Source: Candidatus Hydrogenedentota bacterium (GTDB taxonomy: Bacteria; Hydrogenedentota; Hydrogenedentia; Hydrogenedentales; CAITNO01). Taken from it: a stretch of 20,092 nt of DNA. The DNA lies in contig DSBB01000145.1 in NCBI GenBank assembly GCA_011046175.1, positions 1 through 20,092 of the forward strand, in the 5' to 3' direction. The translations under genes and the position numbers were made by a program. Shown in pieces: positions 1 through 7,622 of this stretch; position 1 is the stretch's first letter; each line of letters begins with the position of its first letter. The notes below the pieces were generated by a model, which had not been told where the DNA came from, searched no databases, and saw only the letters and a list, made by a program, of their open reading frames with translations.

Positions 1-1119
1 AATCAAGTTTTCATCGTTGCGATTTTCCGCGCTCGCGCTGAAATTGTAACTGCCGGTCATAACCAGACGCGCATCCAAAACCATCACTTTATGGTGCATG
101 GTGTTCGGGTTGCCGTCAACATATATTTCCGCGCCCAGCCGGTTCAAATCGCCGTGGCGACTGTGGCGGCTTCCAGCGCTGCGGCGCTCAAGAACGCCTC
201 GAACCGCCACGCCTGCGGCAAGGCGTTTTTCCATAACCGCTGCAATCGGTTTCGAGGTAAGCACAAAAGCCATAAACGTGATTTGTTCCCGCGCCTGCGC
301 CAACCGCGCAATCACGGCCCGCTCGACGTTGTCTTCGGGCGCGAAATAACACTCCAGGCCGACGCCCGCAACCTCCAGGACGGGATGGGGCGTGTTACGG
401 GGCGAACCCGCGCCGAACTGTTTGTAAAGGAACATCTCCTCAAACTCGCTGGTGAAATTCGCGGCCAGTTCCGCCGACGTCACGAGCACGCTATTATTGT
501 TGTTCAGAAACATGCCGTTGGACGTGATGTTTGTGGAACCCGTCCACACATGCCGCCCGTCCACCACGCAGAACTTGTTGTGCATGAGGGCGCTGCGTGC
601 GTCAAATACGACCGGCACGCCCGCCTGACGGCATAACGCAACGCCCGGCTTACTGTCATTATCGGAGTCGCACACCACCGCCACCCGGACCCCGGACTCA
701 TGCCGTTCAACAAGCGCCGCGGCGACACTCTCGAGCTCAAAATCATAAAAGGCGCACAACACGCTTTCTTTCGCGCACGCAATAAGCGCAATCAACGCTT
801 CCTTCGCGGGACTCGCGGCAGGGTCGGCTGAGGGAACAAAATACACCCGTATTGGCGAAGCGTCGGCCAATGGTGAAGGTGATTGCCCGAGCCTTCCCCT
901 GAACTTCGGCGCTGTGAACAGATTCCAAACACGCTCCACAGACAGGCTTCCCTGCCTTGATGAAGCCCCCGCGATTGGCGCCGCGTTGTCCGGCGCGGGG
1001 CGCGTAAAATACAATCCGCCGACAAATCCGCCCAACACCGCAACAAGAAATAATAACACAAAGGGAATCCCGGGCAATCGCCTGCCGCTCGGGGCGCGCG
1101 CTGTTTCGTTTTTACCCAT
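1..1119 (-). CDS. Membrane-anchored phospholipase D-family protein with two HKD motifs (C-terminus beyond window)
   Basis: An open frame runs from an ATG at 1119 leftward to base 1 with no stop, giving 373 residues of a partial protein. Residues about 18-38 form one hydrophobic segment, a signal anchor or uncleaved signal peptide. Two PLD catalytic motifs of the form HxKxxxxD are visible: H180/K182/D187, followed by GSTN, and H342/K344/D349, followed by GSYNFS. In this family the two HKD motifs build one active site that cleaves phosphodiesters through a phosphohistidine intermediate. Substrates range from phospholipids (cardiolipin synthases) to nucleic acid (Nuc-type endonucleases). The anchor suggests action at the periplasmic face of the membrane. 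Nothing in the sequence separates lipase from nuclease. The Shine-Dalgarno is weak (AGG upstream of the ATG). The gene diverges from the tRNA at 1228. Little should be missing, because the second HKD and its conserved downstream asparagine/glutamate region are already present. Confidence 0.9.
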   Translation of the reverse strand, partial: MGKNETARAPSGRRLPGIPFVLLFLVAVLGGFVGGLYFTRPAPDNAAPIAGASSRQGSLSVERVWNLFTAPKFRGRLGQSPSPLADASPIRVYFVPSADPAASPAKEALIALIACAKESVLCAFYDFELESVAAALVERHESGVRVAVVCDSDNDSKPGVALCRQAGVPVVFDARSALMHNKFCVVDGRHVWTGSTNITSNGMFLNNNNSVLVTSAELAANFTSEFEEMFLYKQFGAGSPRNTPHPVLEVAGVGLECYFAPEDNVERAVIARLAQAREQITFMAFVLTSKPIAAVMEKRLAAGVAVRGVLERRSAGSRHSRHGDLNRLGAEIYVDGNPNTMHHKVMVLDARLVMTGSYNFSASAENRNDENLI

Positions 1120-1181
1120 GCGCCTATGGTAACACACCAATAATTTCAAAAGCGCGCCGCCATTGCCGCTTTGCCGACGAA

Positions 1182-1212
1182 TTGGAAAACTGAGGCAAGA
1201 TTCTGCTAAACT
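1182..1212 (+). promoter_or_regulatory. Possible promoter of the tRNA at 1228
   Basis: TTGGAA at 1182-1187 and TAAACT at 1207-1212 are separated by 19 bases and lie just upstream of the tRNA. The spacing is longer than ideal and the -10 is imperfect, so this is only a plausible sigma70-type promoter. Confidence 0.3.
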
Positions 1213-1227
1213 AGTGCCCGCTTTCAA

Positions 1228-1304
1228 GGCGGCGTAGCTCAGTTGGTTAGAGCAGTGGAATCATAATCCACGTGTCCGGGGTTCGAATCCCTGCGCCGCT
1301 ACCA
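1228..1304 (+). tRNA. tRNA-Met (anticodon CAU), probably elongator
   Basis: The 77-nt sequence folds as a standard tRNA. The acceptor strand GGCGGCG pairs with CGCCGCU (G1-U72 wobble, six other pairs Watson-Crick), followed by A73 and an encoded CCA. The D-loop is normal. The anticodon stem is GUGGA/UCCAC around a seven-base loop with CAU at positions 34-36, and the T-loop reads TTCGAAT. CAU occurs in initiator Met, elongator Met and lysidine-modified Ile2. Initiator tRNA is unlikely, because it needs three G-C pairs at the foot of the anticodon stem and an unpaired 1-72. The overall sequence resembles bacterial elongator tRNA-Met, with Ile2 as the main alternative. Confidence 0.93.
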
Positions 1305-1322
1305 GTTGAAAACCCATTCAAA

Positions 1323-1360
1323 CCCCTGTAAACATCGGGCCAGACTCATGTTTACAGGGG
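1323..1360 (+). terminator. Intrinsic terminator of the tRNA-Met transcript
   Basis: A perfect 13-bp stem (CCCCTGTAAACAT at 1323-1335 pairing with 1348-1360) encloses a 12-base loop and is followed by CGTTTTGTTG. It starts 18 bases after the tRNA CCA end. It fits a Rho-independent terminator, although the T-run is short. Its position also argues that the next gene does not start before it. Confidence 0.75.
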
Positions 1361-1479
1361 CGTTTTGTTGCGCGGCGTTAACCCGAATATTTCACCGGAT
1401 TAAGGAATGCAACTCGCCTATGACGGCGCAACCGCATTTTTCCGGAAATTTCAAACCGACACGAAAAGGAGCGAAACAG

Positions 1480-4275
1480 ATGCGCGCAATCTCTTTCTGT
1501 GTGGCCTTGTTTCTGGGCGTGAGCATTGTAAACGCAGGCGCAACGGCGGCGCCGGCGCTGCTCTATGATTTTACCGAAGGGATGCGCGGATGGACGGGCA
1601 ATCCGCGTGTGACCAATATGAAAATCACCGACGAGGGACTGTATTTCGAGTCCGGCGGCGTTGACCCGTGGATTGAAAGCCCGCGGGTGCAAAACATGCC
1701 GCTCGGCGACCGGGTGCGCCTTACGCTGCGCATGAAGTCCACGGGCGACCGCAGCGGCCAGATTTTCTACGGCGCCGCCTTTGCGGCGGCGCGGAGCGCG
1801 TCGTTTCTGGTGACGCCGGACGGCGCGTGGCATGAGTACACCCTATTGCTGCCGCCCCAGGAGCGTGACACGCGGCTGCGCCTTGACCCCGCCCAGGGCG
1901 AAGGCGCGTTCACCGTGGCGTGGATCAAGGCCGAAGCGTTGCGGCCGCTGATCACCACTGATTTCAAGGCTCCCAAACCGGTTGTTTTCGACAAAACACT
2001 GGAAGTTGCCGCGGAAAGTCTGTCGTTGCGGCATAACGGGCGCGACTGGGACGGCTACGCGCTGTATGTGGACGACGAACTCATGGCGATGGGACATGCG
2101 GACGCCACGCTGGGATTTATGGTGGACGGCAGGCCAGTCATGTTCTCCCTGCGCGATGCTGCCGTTACCGCCGCCATTAACGACGCAGGCGCGCTGACAG
2201 TGGAAGCCAACTTCACCGACCCGGGCGGCGCTGTCTGGAAATTGACGCGATCAATTAAACCCCATTCGCATGCGAACACGCTGCGGACGGTTACGACGGT
2301 TATGGCGGAAGCCGACAGGGAGGTGTGTCATCTGCCGTGGCTGACGCTGTTCCCCGGCATGGGTTCCTTCGGCGAGCGCAAGACCCAGGCGCTGCTGCCG
2401 GGCGTGGAGTATCTGGAGGATGAGCCGAGCAGCAGCGCGGCGGATTTCAACGCGGCCCAAGCCGACCGCCGCATTGTGGAAGATTACAAACTGACGCTGC
2501 CCATGATGGCGCTGTCGCACGAAGGACGCTATATCGGCGTGGTGTGGAACCGCGCCGACAAACCGGCGGCGGTGTTTGACTCGCCCGACCGCGTGTTCCA
2601 TTCCGGCGCGCATCTCATGGGACTGTGGCATCCGGGCGTGGGCGACCACCGGCTCGAAAACGAAATGGCCGTGTACAGCGCGTTCACGCTGCCGAAAAAC
2701 ACGCCGCTTCAATTGGAAATGTTTTTCCTGGGCGGCCATGGCGACAGCATGGTTCCGGCAGCGCAACATTACATCGCATTGCGCGGCCTGCCGGAACTTC
2801 CGGGACCGTCCCTAAGTGGACTGGAACTTCCGGGACCGTCCCTAAGTGGACTGGAACTTCCGGGACTGTCCCTAAGTGGACTGGAACTTCCGGGACTGTC
2901 CCTAAGTGGACTGTCCCGGGAAACGGAACTGGTAAACGGCTTTGACCATGCGGTGCGGCTGCTCGCGGCGGGTTGGCTGGACTCCGACGCGCATGTGGAC
3001 GGGCTGTGGCGTCACGCCGTCTGGGGCGATAATTTCCCGCCGCAACCTGCGGCGGACGCGCCCGCGTACATGCTGTGGCTCGCGGCGCACATAGACGACG
3101 ACGCGCTGGCAACGCGGCTGAGCAAAGCGGCTGCGCGCGGGCTGACCCGGCTTAACCCGGCGGACAATTATCTCGCGAGCGTGTCTCACGTATCACGTCC
3201 CACGCCGGTCTTGCTTTTCGGAAGCATTGAGAACAATGTGGAACGCATGGTCGCCGCCGCGCGCGCCGGACTGAACCAGTTCGACGCGCAGGGACTGCGC
3301 CGCTATCACCAGCCGGACCCGAACCGCCCCGACTACGGGCGCACCCATTTCGCCGATCACGCCAACGGCTATAACGCACAGGCGCTGGAGCCCATTCTGG
3401 CGGCGGCGGCGTTTTCCGGCGATACGGCCCTGGCGGAAGCGGCGCTGCGGCTGCTGGACAAGCAGACGGCGCATTACGCAAACACCGTGCCGCGGGGCGC
3501 GCAAACTTGGGAAATGCCGCTGCACACGCCGGATATCCTCGCCGCGGCAAGGCTTATCCGCGCCTATGTGCTTGGCTACCTGCTCTCCGGATGCAAAGAC
3601 TATCTCGAACAGGCGCGGTACTGGGCATGGACGGGCGTGCCGTTGCTCTACCTCGACCATCCCGTGGAAGGCCCTGTGGGCGCATACGCAACCATCGCCG
3701 TGCTCGGAGCAACCAACTGGGCCGCGCCAAATTGGATTGGTCAGCCCGTGCAATGGTGCGGGTTGGTATATCGCTCCGCGCTGCACGACCTTGCCGCGCT
3801 TGATAATGAGGAAGGCGCATTCTGGAACAAGGTGGCGAAAGGCATCACAATAAGCGGATTGCAACAAACGTTTCCGCTTGACGATGAAGCGCGCCGGGGA
3901 TTGTTGCCTGACTTCTTCCACCTGCGCGAACAGGTCAGCGACGGCCCTGCCATCAGCCCCGGTACGGTGCAGGCGCATCTGCATGAAGTATACGGAAAAA
4001 CCGCCTATTACACAGCGGCGCGATTGAATGAAAAGAACGCACTTATTCACGCGCCAGGGGGAATTGATCACATTGCCAAGACAGGCGGCGTCATAACGGT
4101 CCGTATCACCGGCTGGAACAAAGGGCCATACTGGGTGCGCATCACCGGCGCAACCCCCTCTACCCGCGCCGGCTGGAGGAACAAACCGTCTGTCGAATCC
4201 GACTACGACAAAAAATACAATGCGCTTAATCTGCGAATCGAAGGAAGCGGCATATTAACATTAAAAGGAATGTGA
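1480..4275 (+). CDS. Large secreted protein, putative carbohydrate-active (six-hairpin glycosidase-like)
   Basis: The ATG at 1480 is preferred because AAGGAG lies about ten bases upstream and a Sec signal peptide follows (residues 1-22: positive end, hydrophobic core, small residues before NAGATA). The frame is open further upstream to a TTG at 1306, but that abuts the tRNA and crosses its terminator. The product is 931 residues. Residues about 25-165 look like a beta-sandwich (YDFTEGMRGW start, alternating beta pattern) of the kind found in galactose-binding or carbohydrate-binding modules. Residues about 170-435 are a second beta-rich region. Residues about 485-895 are alpha-helical with spaced Trp, Tyr and His, as in (alpha/alpha)6 toroid glycosidases and lyases. 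A 10-residue repeat, four copies, separates the last two regions (residues about 438-477). I recognise no specific GH or PL family and cannot name catalytic residues. It probably acts outside the cytoplasm on a polysaccharide, a role inferred from architecture only. Confidence 0.85.
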   Translation: MRAISFCVALFLGVSIVNAGATAAPALLYDFTEGMRGWTGNPRVTNMKITDEGLYFESGGVDPWIESPRVQNMPLGDRVRLTLRMKSTGDRSGQIFYGAAFAAARSASFLVTPDGAWHEYTLLLPPQERDTRLRLDPAQGEGAFTVAWIKAEALRPLITTDFKAPKPVVFDKTLEVAAESLSLRHNGRDWDGYALYVDDELMAMGHADATLGFMVDGRPVMFSLRDAAVTAAINDAGALTVEANFTDPGGAVWKLTRSIKPHSHANTLRTVTTVMAEADREVCHLPWLTLFPGMGSFGERKTQALLPGVEYLEDEPSSSAADFNAAQADRRIVEDYKLTLPMMALSHEGRYIGVVWNRADKPAAVFDSPDRVFHSGAHLMGLWHPGVGDHRLENEMAVYSAFTLPKNTPLQLEMFFLGGHGDSMVPAAQHYIALRGLPELPGPSLSGLELPGPSLSGLELPGLSLSGLELPGLSLSGLSRETELVNGFDHAVRLLAAGWLDSDAHVDGLWRHAVWGDNFPPQPAADAPAYMLWLAAHIDDDALATRLSKAAARGLTRLNPADNYLASVSHVSRPTPVLLFGSIENNVERMVAAARAGLNQFDAQGLRRYHQPDPNRPDYGRTHFADHANGYNAQALEPILAAAAFSGDTALAEAALRLLDKQTAHYANTVPRGAQTWEMPLHTPDILAAARLIRAYVLGYLLSGCKDYLEQARYWAWTGVPLLYLDHPVEGPVGAYATIAVLGATNWAAPNWIGQPVQWCGLVYRSALHDLAALDNEEGAFWNKVAKGITISGLQQTFPLDDEARRGLLPDFFHLREQVSDGPAISPGTVQAHLHEVYGKTAYYTAARLNEKNALIHAPGGIDHIAKTGGVITVRITGWNKGPYWVRITGATPSTRAGWRNKPSVESDYDKKYNALNLRIEGSGILTLKGM
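2791..2922 (+). repeat. Four in-frame 30-bp tandem repeats carrying a GGGAC-N-GTCCC palindrome
   Basis: Units occupy 2791-2820, 2821-2850, 2851-2880 and 2881-2910, with a partial fifth (CTGTCCCGGG) at 2911-2920. Each unit has the core GGGAC-N-GTCCC, a perfect 11-bp palindrome apart from the centre base, then TAAGTGGACTGGAACTTCC. Units 1 and 2 have C at the palindrome centre and units 3 and 4 have T; units 2-4 are otherwise identical. The 30-bp period keeps the frame, encoding ten-residue repeats of the type ELPGxSLSGL. The array lies in the linker between the second beta-rich region and the helical domain of the secreted protein. It looks like a palindromic repeat element that entered and expanded in a tolerant linker. 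Confidence 0.9.
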
Positions 4276-4306
4276 TGATCTTACAGCAAACAAATACGGA
4301 AAATAA

Positions 4307-4338
4307 ATGACTGTTTCCTTTTCAAAGGAAGCAGTCAT
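4307..4338 (+). terminator. Strong hairpin after the secreted-protein gene, probable terminator
   Basis: ATGACTGTTTCCTTT at 4307-4321 pairs with AAAGGAAGCAGTCAT at 4324-4338, fifteen pairs with a single T-G wobble and an almost closed loop. It lies about 30 bases after the stop at 4275. There is no clear T-run on the plus strand (GTTTACC follows), so it may act as a weak or bidirectional terminator or an mRNA-stabilising stem. Confidence 0.5.
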
Positions 4339-4405
4339 GTTTACCTGTTGCTCTAACGCTTCAAAATAACGTACATCACACAGCTGTAATATCCCTATAA
4401 ATAAC

Positions 4406-4419
4406 GTAACTGTCTAGCC
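4406..4419 (+). repeat. Left terminal inverted repeat of the IS66 element
   Basis: GTAACTGTCTAGCC is an exact reverse-complement match to 5901-5914. Similarity falls off after 14 bases, with only scattered matches further in. Confidence 0.93.
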
Positions 4420-4421
4420 CT

Positions 4422-4437
4422 CCACAATATATTGTGG
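4422..4437. promoter_or_regulatory. Perfect 16-bp palindrome just inside the left IS end
   Basis: CCACAATATATTGTGG is a perfect palindrome three bases inside the left inverted repeat and about 40 bases upstream of the transposase start. AT-rich sequence (TTGCAT, then TTTTTTCTATATA) follows it. It could be a transposase binding site or an operator for the transposase promoter. A role is inferred from position and symmetry only. Confidence 0.45.
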
Positions 4438-4479
4438 GTTGCATGAAACTTTTTTCTATATACAGTGATTATATGTAGT

Positions 4480-5892
4480 ATGATACCAAACGAACAAAAA
4501 CTTCGCTCTGAACTGGCACAACTGAGCGAATCGCAAAAAATTGATCTGATTATTGAATTGATGGCGCGTGTAACCGCCCTTAAAGTGCGGTTGGGTATGA
4601 ACAGTACCAACAGTTCCAAGCCGCCATCCAGCGATGGCTACGCTAAGCCCGCGCCCAAGAGTCTTCGGCGCAAAAGCGGGCGTAAGCGTGGCGGTCAACC
4701 CGGTCATCCCGGAACAACACTTCGGCAAGTCGCCGAACCCGATACCGTCGAGATGCACCTGCCCGAGTACTGTGCGTGTGGTCATTGCCTTCAGGAAGAT
4801 CCGGTCCACCATGTTGAACGTCGTCAAGTCTTTGAACTTCCCGAGAAACTGTTTGAGGTCATAGAGCATCAACTTGCCGCCAAGGTTTGCGCACGGTGTG
4901 GGCGTATGGTTCGCGCGGACGCGCCGTCCGAAGCGCCCACTGCGGTACAGTATGGCCCTCGGTTTCGTGCAGCACTGGTATATCTGCGCAACTATCAATT
5001 GTTGCCGTATAACAGGCTGGCACAATTGTGCCGTGATCTTTTTGGCGCAGCAGTGAGTAAACGCACTATTGAGGCAGCGCAGCATCAGGCCTACGAAGCG
5101 CTTGCTTGCTTCGAGCAGGCAGTCCGAAGGCAATTGCCGCAGGAAGAAGTGCTGCATGCTGACGAAACGGGCATGCGCGTGGATGGCAAACGCCAGTGGT
5201 TTCATTCCTTGTCCACGCCATCGTTGACCTTTTACCAGGTGCATCCCAAGCGTGGCAGCGAAGCCATTGAGGAGAACGGGGTGATACCCGCCTTCAAGGG
5301 AATCCTTGTTCACGATTGCTGGAGTCCCTATTTTCATTATGGCGATGAACATGCGTTGTGTGGCGCCCATTTGCTGCGCGAACTGGCGGGTGTATGTGAA
5401 AGCGATGGGTATGGTTGGGCGCACGAATTGTACGTACTCTTGGAAATGATGGCCAAGGCAACGGGAACGCACGGGGAGCAGGCGCTCTCCGAATCTTTGA
5501 TAACATGGTTTGAGCAAACCTACGATACTATTTTGCTTCAGGGCAAGCAAGACCTCCCGCCACCGCAAAAAACACCTGGAAAAAGAGGCCGGGCCAAGAA
5601 ATCCAAAGCCGCCAATCTGCACGCAAGACTGGAAACGCATCGCGATTCGGTATTGCGGTTTGTGCGCAACCCGGCCGTTCCCTTTACCAACAACCTTGCT
5701 GAACGCGACATTCGAATGGTGAAACTTCGGGAAAAAACTTCTGGCTGTTCGCGAACCTTCATGGGCGCTGAAAAATTCGCACGAATCAGGAGTTATGTGT
5801 CCACATCGATCAAACAAGATAAAGACCTCTTTCAAAATATCAAGAACGCCATACTTCAAAAACCATGGATTCCTGTATCTGGATATTCATAA
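4480..5892 (+). CDS. IS66-family transposase (TnpC type, DDE)
   Basis: 470 residues from the ATG at 4480; a GTG at 4465 in the same frame is an alternative, and neither has a good Shine-Dalgarno. Residues 5-36 could form a coiled coil. Residues 41-52 (NSTNSSKPPSSDG) are the signature of the IS66 N-terminal region, followed by a basic stretch and GGQPGHPG. A zinc-binding region has C98/C100/C103 and C137/C140. The catalytic triad fits D228 (HADETGM), D279 (HDCWSPY) and E408 (NNLAERDIR), with the usual downstream KLREKTSGC. It would cut and join the element ends at 4406 and 5914. The frame is intact and full length, so the enzyme may still be active. Confidence 0.95.
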   Translation: MIPNEQKLRSELAQLSESQKIDLIIELMARVTALKVRLGMNSTNSSKPPSSDGYAKPAPKSLRRKSGRKRGGQPGHPGTTLRQVAEPDTVEMHLPEYCACGHCLQEDPVHHVERRQVFELPEKLFEVIEHQLAAKVCARCGRMVRADAPSEAPTAVQYGPRFRAALVYLRNYQLLPYNRLAQLCRDLFGAAVSKRTIEAAQHQAYEALACFEQAVRRQLPQEEVLHADETGMRVDGKRQWFHSLSTPSLTFYQVHPKRGSEAIEENGVIPAFKGILVHDCWSPYFHYGDEHALCGAHLLRELAGVCESDGYGWAHELYVLLEMMAKATGTHGEQALSESLITWFEQTYDTILLQGKQDLPPPQKTPGKRGRAKKSKAANLHARLETHRDSVLRFVRNPAVPFTNNLAERDIRMVKLREKTSGCSRTFMGAEKFARIRSYVSTSIKQDKDLFQNIKNAILQKPWIPVSGYS

Positions 5893-5900
5893 GCGTGAAC

Positions 5901-5914
5901 GGCTAGACAGTTAC
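5901..5914 (-). repeat. Right terminal inverted repeat of the IS66 element
   Basis: GGCTAGACAGTTAC, the exact reverse complement of the left end. On the minus strand its TAG is the stop codon of the truncated oxidoreductase. Confidence 0.93.
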
Positions 5915-6634
5915 CGCCATCCGCAAATTGTCCCTGTCCAGTTGTTCAAAGTCATAACCTTTAAGCCTGAGAATGAGCGTGCCTGGCTGGCGCGCGCCTC
6001 CTTCGACCAAGGGATAGCCCGCCAGTCCCACTGCATTGGCATCACCTGTGGCGTCAATCAACATCTTGCCTGACACGGTTTCAAGCCCCGATTTTGTGCA
6101 AAACATAACGTGAACACTGTCTTCCCGTTCCTCAACTTGCGCCGGCATAGCATGAAAAAGGGCGCGCACTTTCGCCTGTTGCAGCGCCTCGCAGGCCATC
6201 GCCGCATAAACAGCGCGGTTCACACGCACCTGATGCTGCCAGTGTCGTTTGGGCGGCGAGGAAAAATCGGGCAATCTGTCGCCGCAAGTTTCTACGGTTC
6301 GGCTTACCAATTCCCAGCCGATGCCGGCAATAATCTGGCGTCCCCATGCGTGGAACAGGCCGGGAAAGTTCACTGCCGCAATCGTGGTGGTGCCGCCCGG
6401 CATACCGTTTTTCTCCACAAGCAGCGTATGGAGTCCCAGCCGTCCCGCCTGAATGGCGGCAATGGCGCCTGCGGTGCCTCCTCCCATGACAATGACGTCA
6501 TAAGAGGCGGAGGATGCTGTCTCTTCCTCGCGCATGGCCGCCCTGTCGGCGCAGGCATCCCCCCCACCCACCGCCGCCGCCAAGGTCCCCGTGACAACAG
6601 CATCCCGTATAAATTGTCTTCTGGTGTTTCTCAT
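5903..6634 (-). pseudogene. Tat-exported FAD-dependent oxidoreductase, 3' end removed by the IS
   Basis: The 243-residue frame starts at the ATG ending at 6634, with AGGGGA about nine bases upstream. The N-terminus has a Tat-type signal (TRRQFIRD, then an Ala/Gly-rich stretch, residues 4-25). A classical dinucleotide-binding fold begins at residues 46-80 (DVIVMGGGTAG, with an acidic E74 at the end of the second strand), as in FAD_oxidored (PF12831-like) proteins. GKMLIDATGDA near residues 190-200 is the second FAD-contacting motif. Family members normally run to 420 residues or more. Here the coding sequence enters the IS right end after residue 238; the last residues and the TAG come from the IS. 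The substrate domain is missing, so the product is probably inactive. No remnant of the 3' half is visible left of the IS. It lies 30 bases downstream of the phosphoesterase gene in the same direction, so they formed an operon. Confidence 0.88.
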
Positions 6635-6664
6635 CTGATAAGTTCCCCTATTCGTTTATTGCTG

Positions 6665-7546
6665 TCAGGCATTTACTTCGCCGGTAATGATCTCGCGCGT
6701 CTGCACGCCGTCTTCGGATACCTGCGCCAGCATGAATCCCACCGGCGCGTTTTGGAAGTTCCAGCAGCAGGATCGCACGTTGAACGCCTGCGCCGCGCCG
6801 ATTTGATACGCCTCTGTGGCGTGATGCAGGTGCCCGAAGAAAAGCAGGTCCGGCGGCGATTTTTCGACCAGTTCAACGAACCAGCGCGAGTCGTTGCGCG
6901 CCATAAACATGTTGCGGTCGCCGCCGTCAAGCGCGGGCGGTATGTGGGCAAACACCACCTTGCGCGCTTCGGGCATGGCGAGTTCCTGTTCAAACCATTC
7001 GCATTGCCCAAAGGGTCTGATCAATTCAGAACTGAACTGCCCCACATGCTCGCCGCCCATGCCTGCGTCGCACAAACCGATGAAGCGCACACCCTTGTGA
7101 ACAAAACTGTAATAGTCACGCTCTTTGCCATCGCCTTGAAAATCTTCAGGAAAAAGGGAGCGCAGCAGTCCGCGCGATTCGGCGCTGCCTTCGTGATTGC
7201 CCGCCACTGCGTGAATGGGCACATCAATTGAATCGAGATGCGGCGCCAGCGCGTCGGGATGAATGTCACCCGCAAGCAACGCAAAATCAGGCCGCTCGGA
7301 CGCGGGCAGGCGCCGCAACACCTCAAAACATCGCAGCAATTTTTGGACTCCATCCCCCAATGATTCGCTTTCCGGGCGTGATTTCTCCGCGCAATGGGGA
7401 TCGGCTATGACGGCGAAACTGAAAGATTCCTGTGTACTGGCGCTGTCGGTTGCTGCAATGCAATGTCCTGCGGCGGCAGTCACGCCCAACCCTGCGGTAA
7501 TACTCAGAAATTGCCTGCGCCCCAATGTCCTGTCGTTGGTATCCAT
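6665..7546 (-). CDS. Tat-exported calcineurin-type metallophosphoesterase
   Basis: 293 residues from the ATG ending at 7546, with AGAGGAG about ten bases upstream. Residues 9-32 are a Tat signal (GRRQFLSITAGLG and a hydrophobic stretch). All metallophosphoesterase blocks are present: D49-P-H51, G93-D94 with D98, GNHE at 116-119, FAHIPP near 200 and GHLHH near 236. These residues hold a two-metal centre that hydrolyses phosphomonoesters or phosphodiesters. Tat export implies that the metal-loaded enzyme folds before transport and works in the periplasm. The substrate is unknown. It is the first gene of a two-gene operon with the truncated oxidoreductase. It diverges from the sugar-importer operon, which suggests a shared physiological role, perhaps dephosphorylating an external nutrient. 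Confidence 0.92.
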   Translation of the reverse strand: MDTNDRTLGRRQFLSITAGLGVTAAAGHCIAATDSASTQESFSFAVIADPHCAEKSRPESESLGDGVQKLLRCFEVLRRLPASERPDFALLAGDIHPDALAPHLDSIDVPIHAVAGNHEGSAESRGLLRSLFPEDFQGDGKERDYYSFVHKGVRFIGLCDAGMGGEHVGQFSSELIRPFGQCEWFEQELAMPEARKVVFAHIPPALDGGDRNMFMARNDSRWFVELVEKSPPDLLFFGHLHHATEAYQIGAAQAFNVRSCCWNFQNAPVGFMLAQVSEDGVQTREIITGEVNA

Positions 7547-7622
7547 TGTTTACTTGCTCCTCTTGCTGATGCCGCACCAAATCTGGATGCGTGAAACGTG
7601 CGGGGGAATTTCCGCGCCCTGC

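Larger units (their letters stand above)
4406..5914 (+). mobile_element. IS66-family insertion sequence, single-transposase type (1509 bp)
   Basis: Perfect 14-bp terminal inverted repeats bound the element: GTAACTGTCTAGCC at 4406-4419 and its complement GGCTAGACAGTTAC at 5901-5914. GTAA ends are typical of IS66. It contains one gene, a TnpC-type DDE transposase, and no tnpA or tnpB, which matches the compact ISBst12-like subgroup. The transposase stop is only eight bases from the right inverted repeat. IS66 elements normally create an 8-bp target duplication, but the flanking octamers here differ (TAAATAAC on the left, CGCCATCC on the right). The right end lies inside an oxidoreductase gene, while the left flank is AT-rich and non-coding. 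One or both original flanks have therefore been lost, probably by IS-adjacent deletion or recombination between copies. Confidence 0.93.

Noticed and set aside
1306..1479. N-terminal extension of the secreted protein from a TTG at 1306
   Set aside because: The TTG directly abuts the tRNA CCA end, the extension crosses the tRNA terminator hairpin, and a good ribosome binding site and signal peptide follow at 1480.
2791..2922. CRISPR-like array (regular 30-bp repeat)
   Set aside because: The units are directly tandem with no spacers, sit inside an open coding frame, and no cas gene is nearby.
3193..4071. 292-codon antisense frame within the secreted-protein gene
   Set aside because: No ribosome binding site or family pattern; the sense strand codes continuously here.
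4456..5859. 467-codon open frame antisense to the IS66 transposase
   Set aside because: It lies wholly over a clear DDE transposase, has no recognisable motif, and its length is explained by codon bias of the opposite strand.
6110..7231. 373-codon plus-strand frame over the oxidoreductase and phosphoesterase genes
   Set aside because: It bridges two genes with strong motifs on the other strand and spans their intergenic gap; no protein-like pattern is visible.
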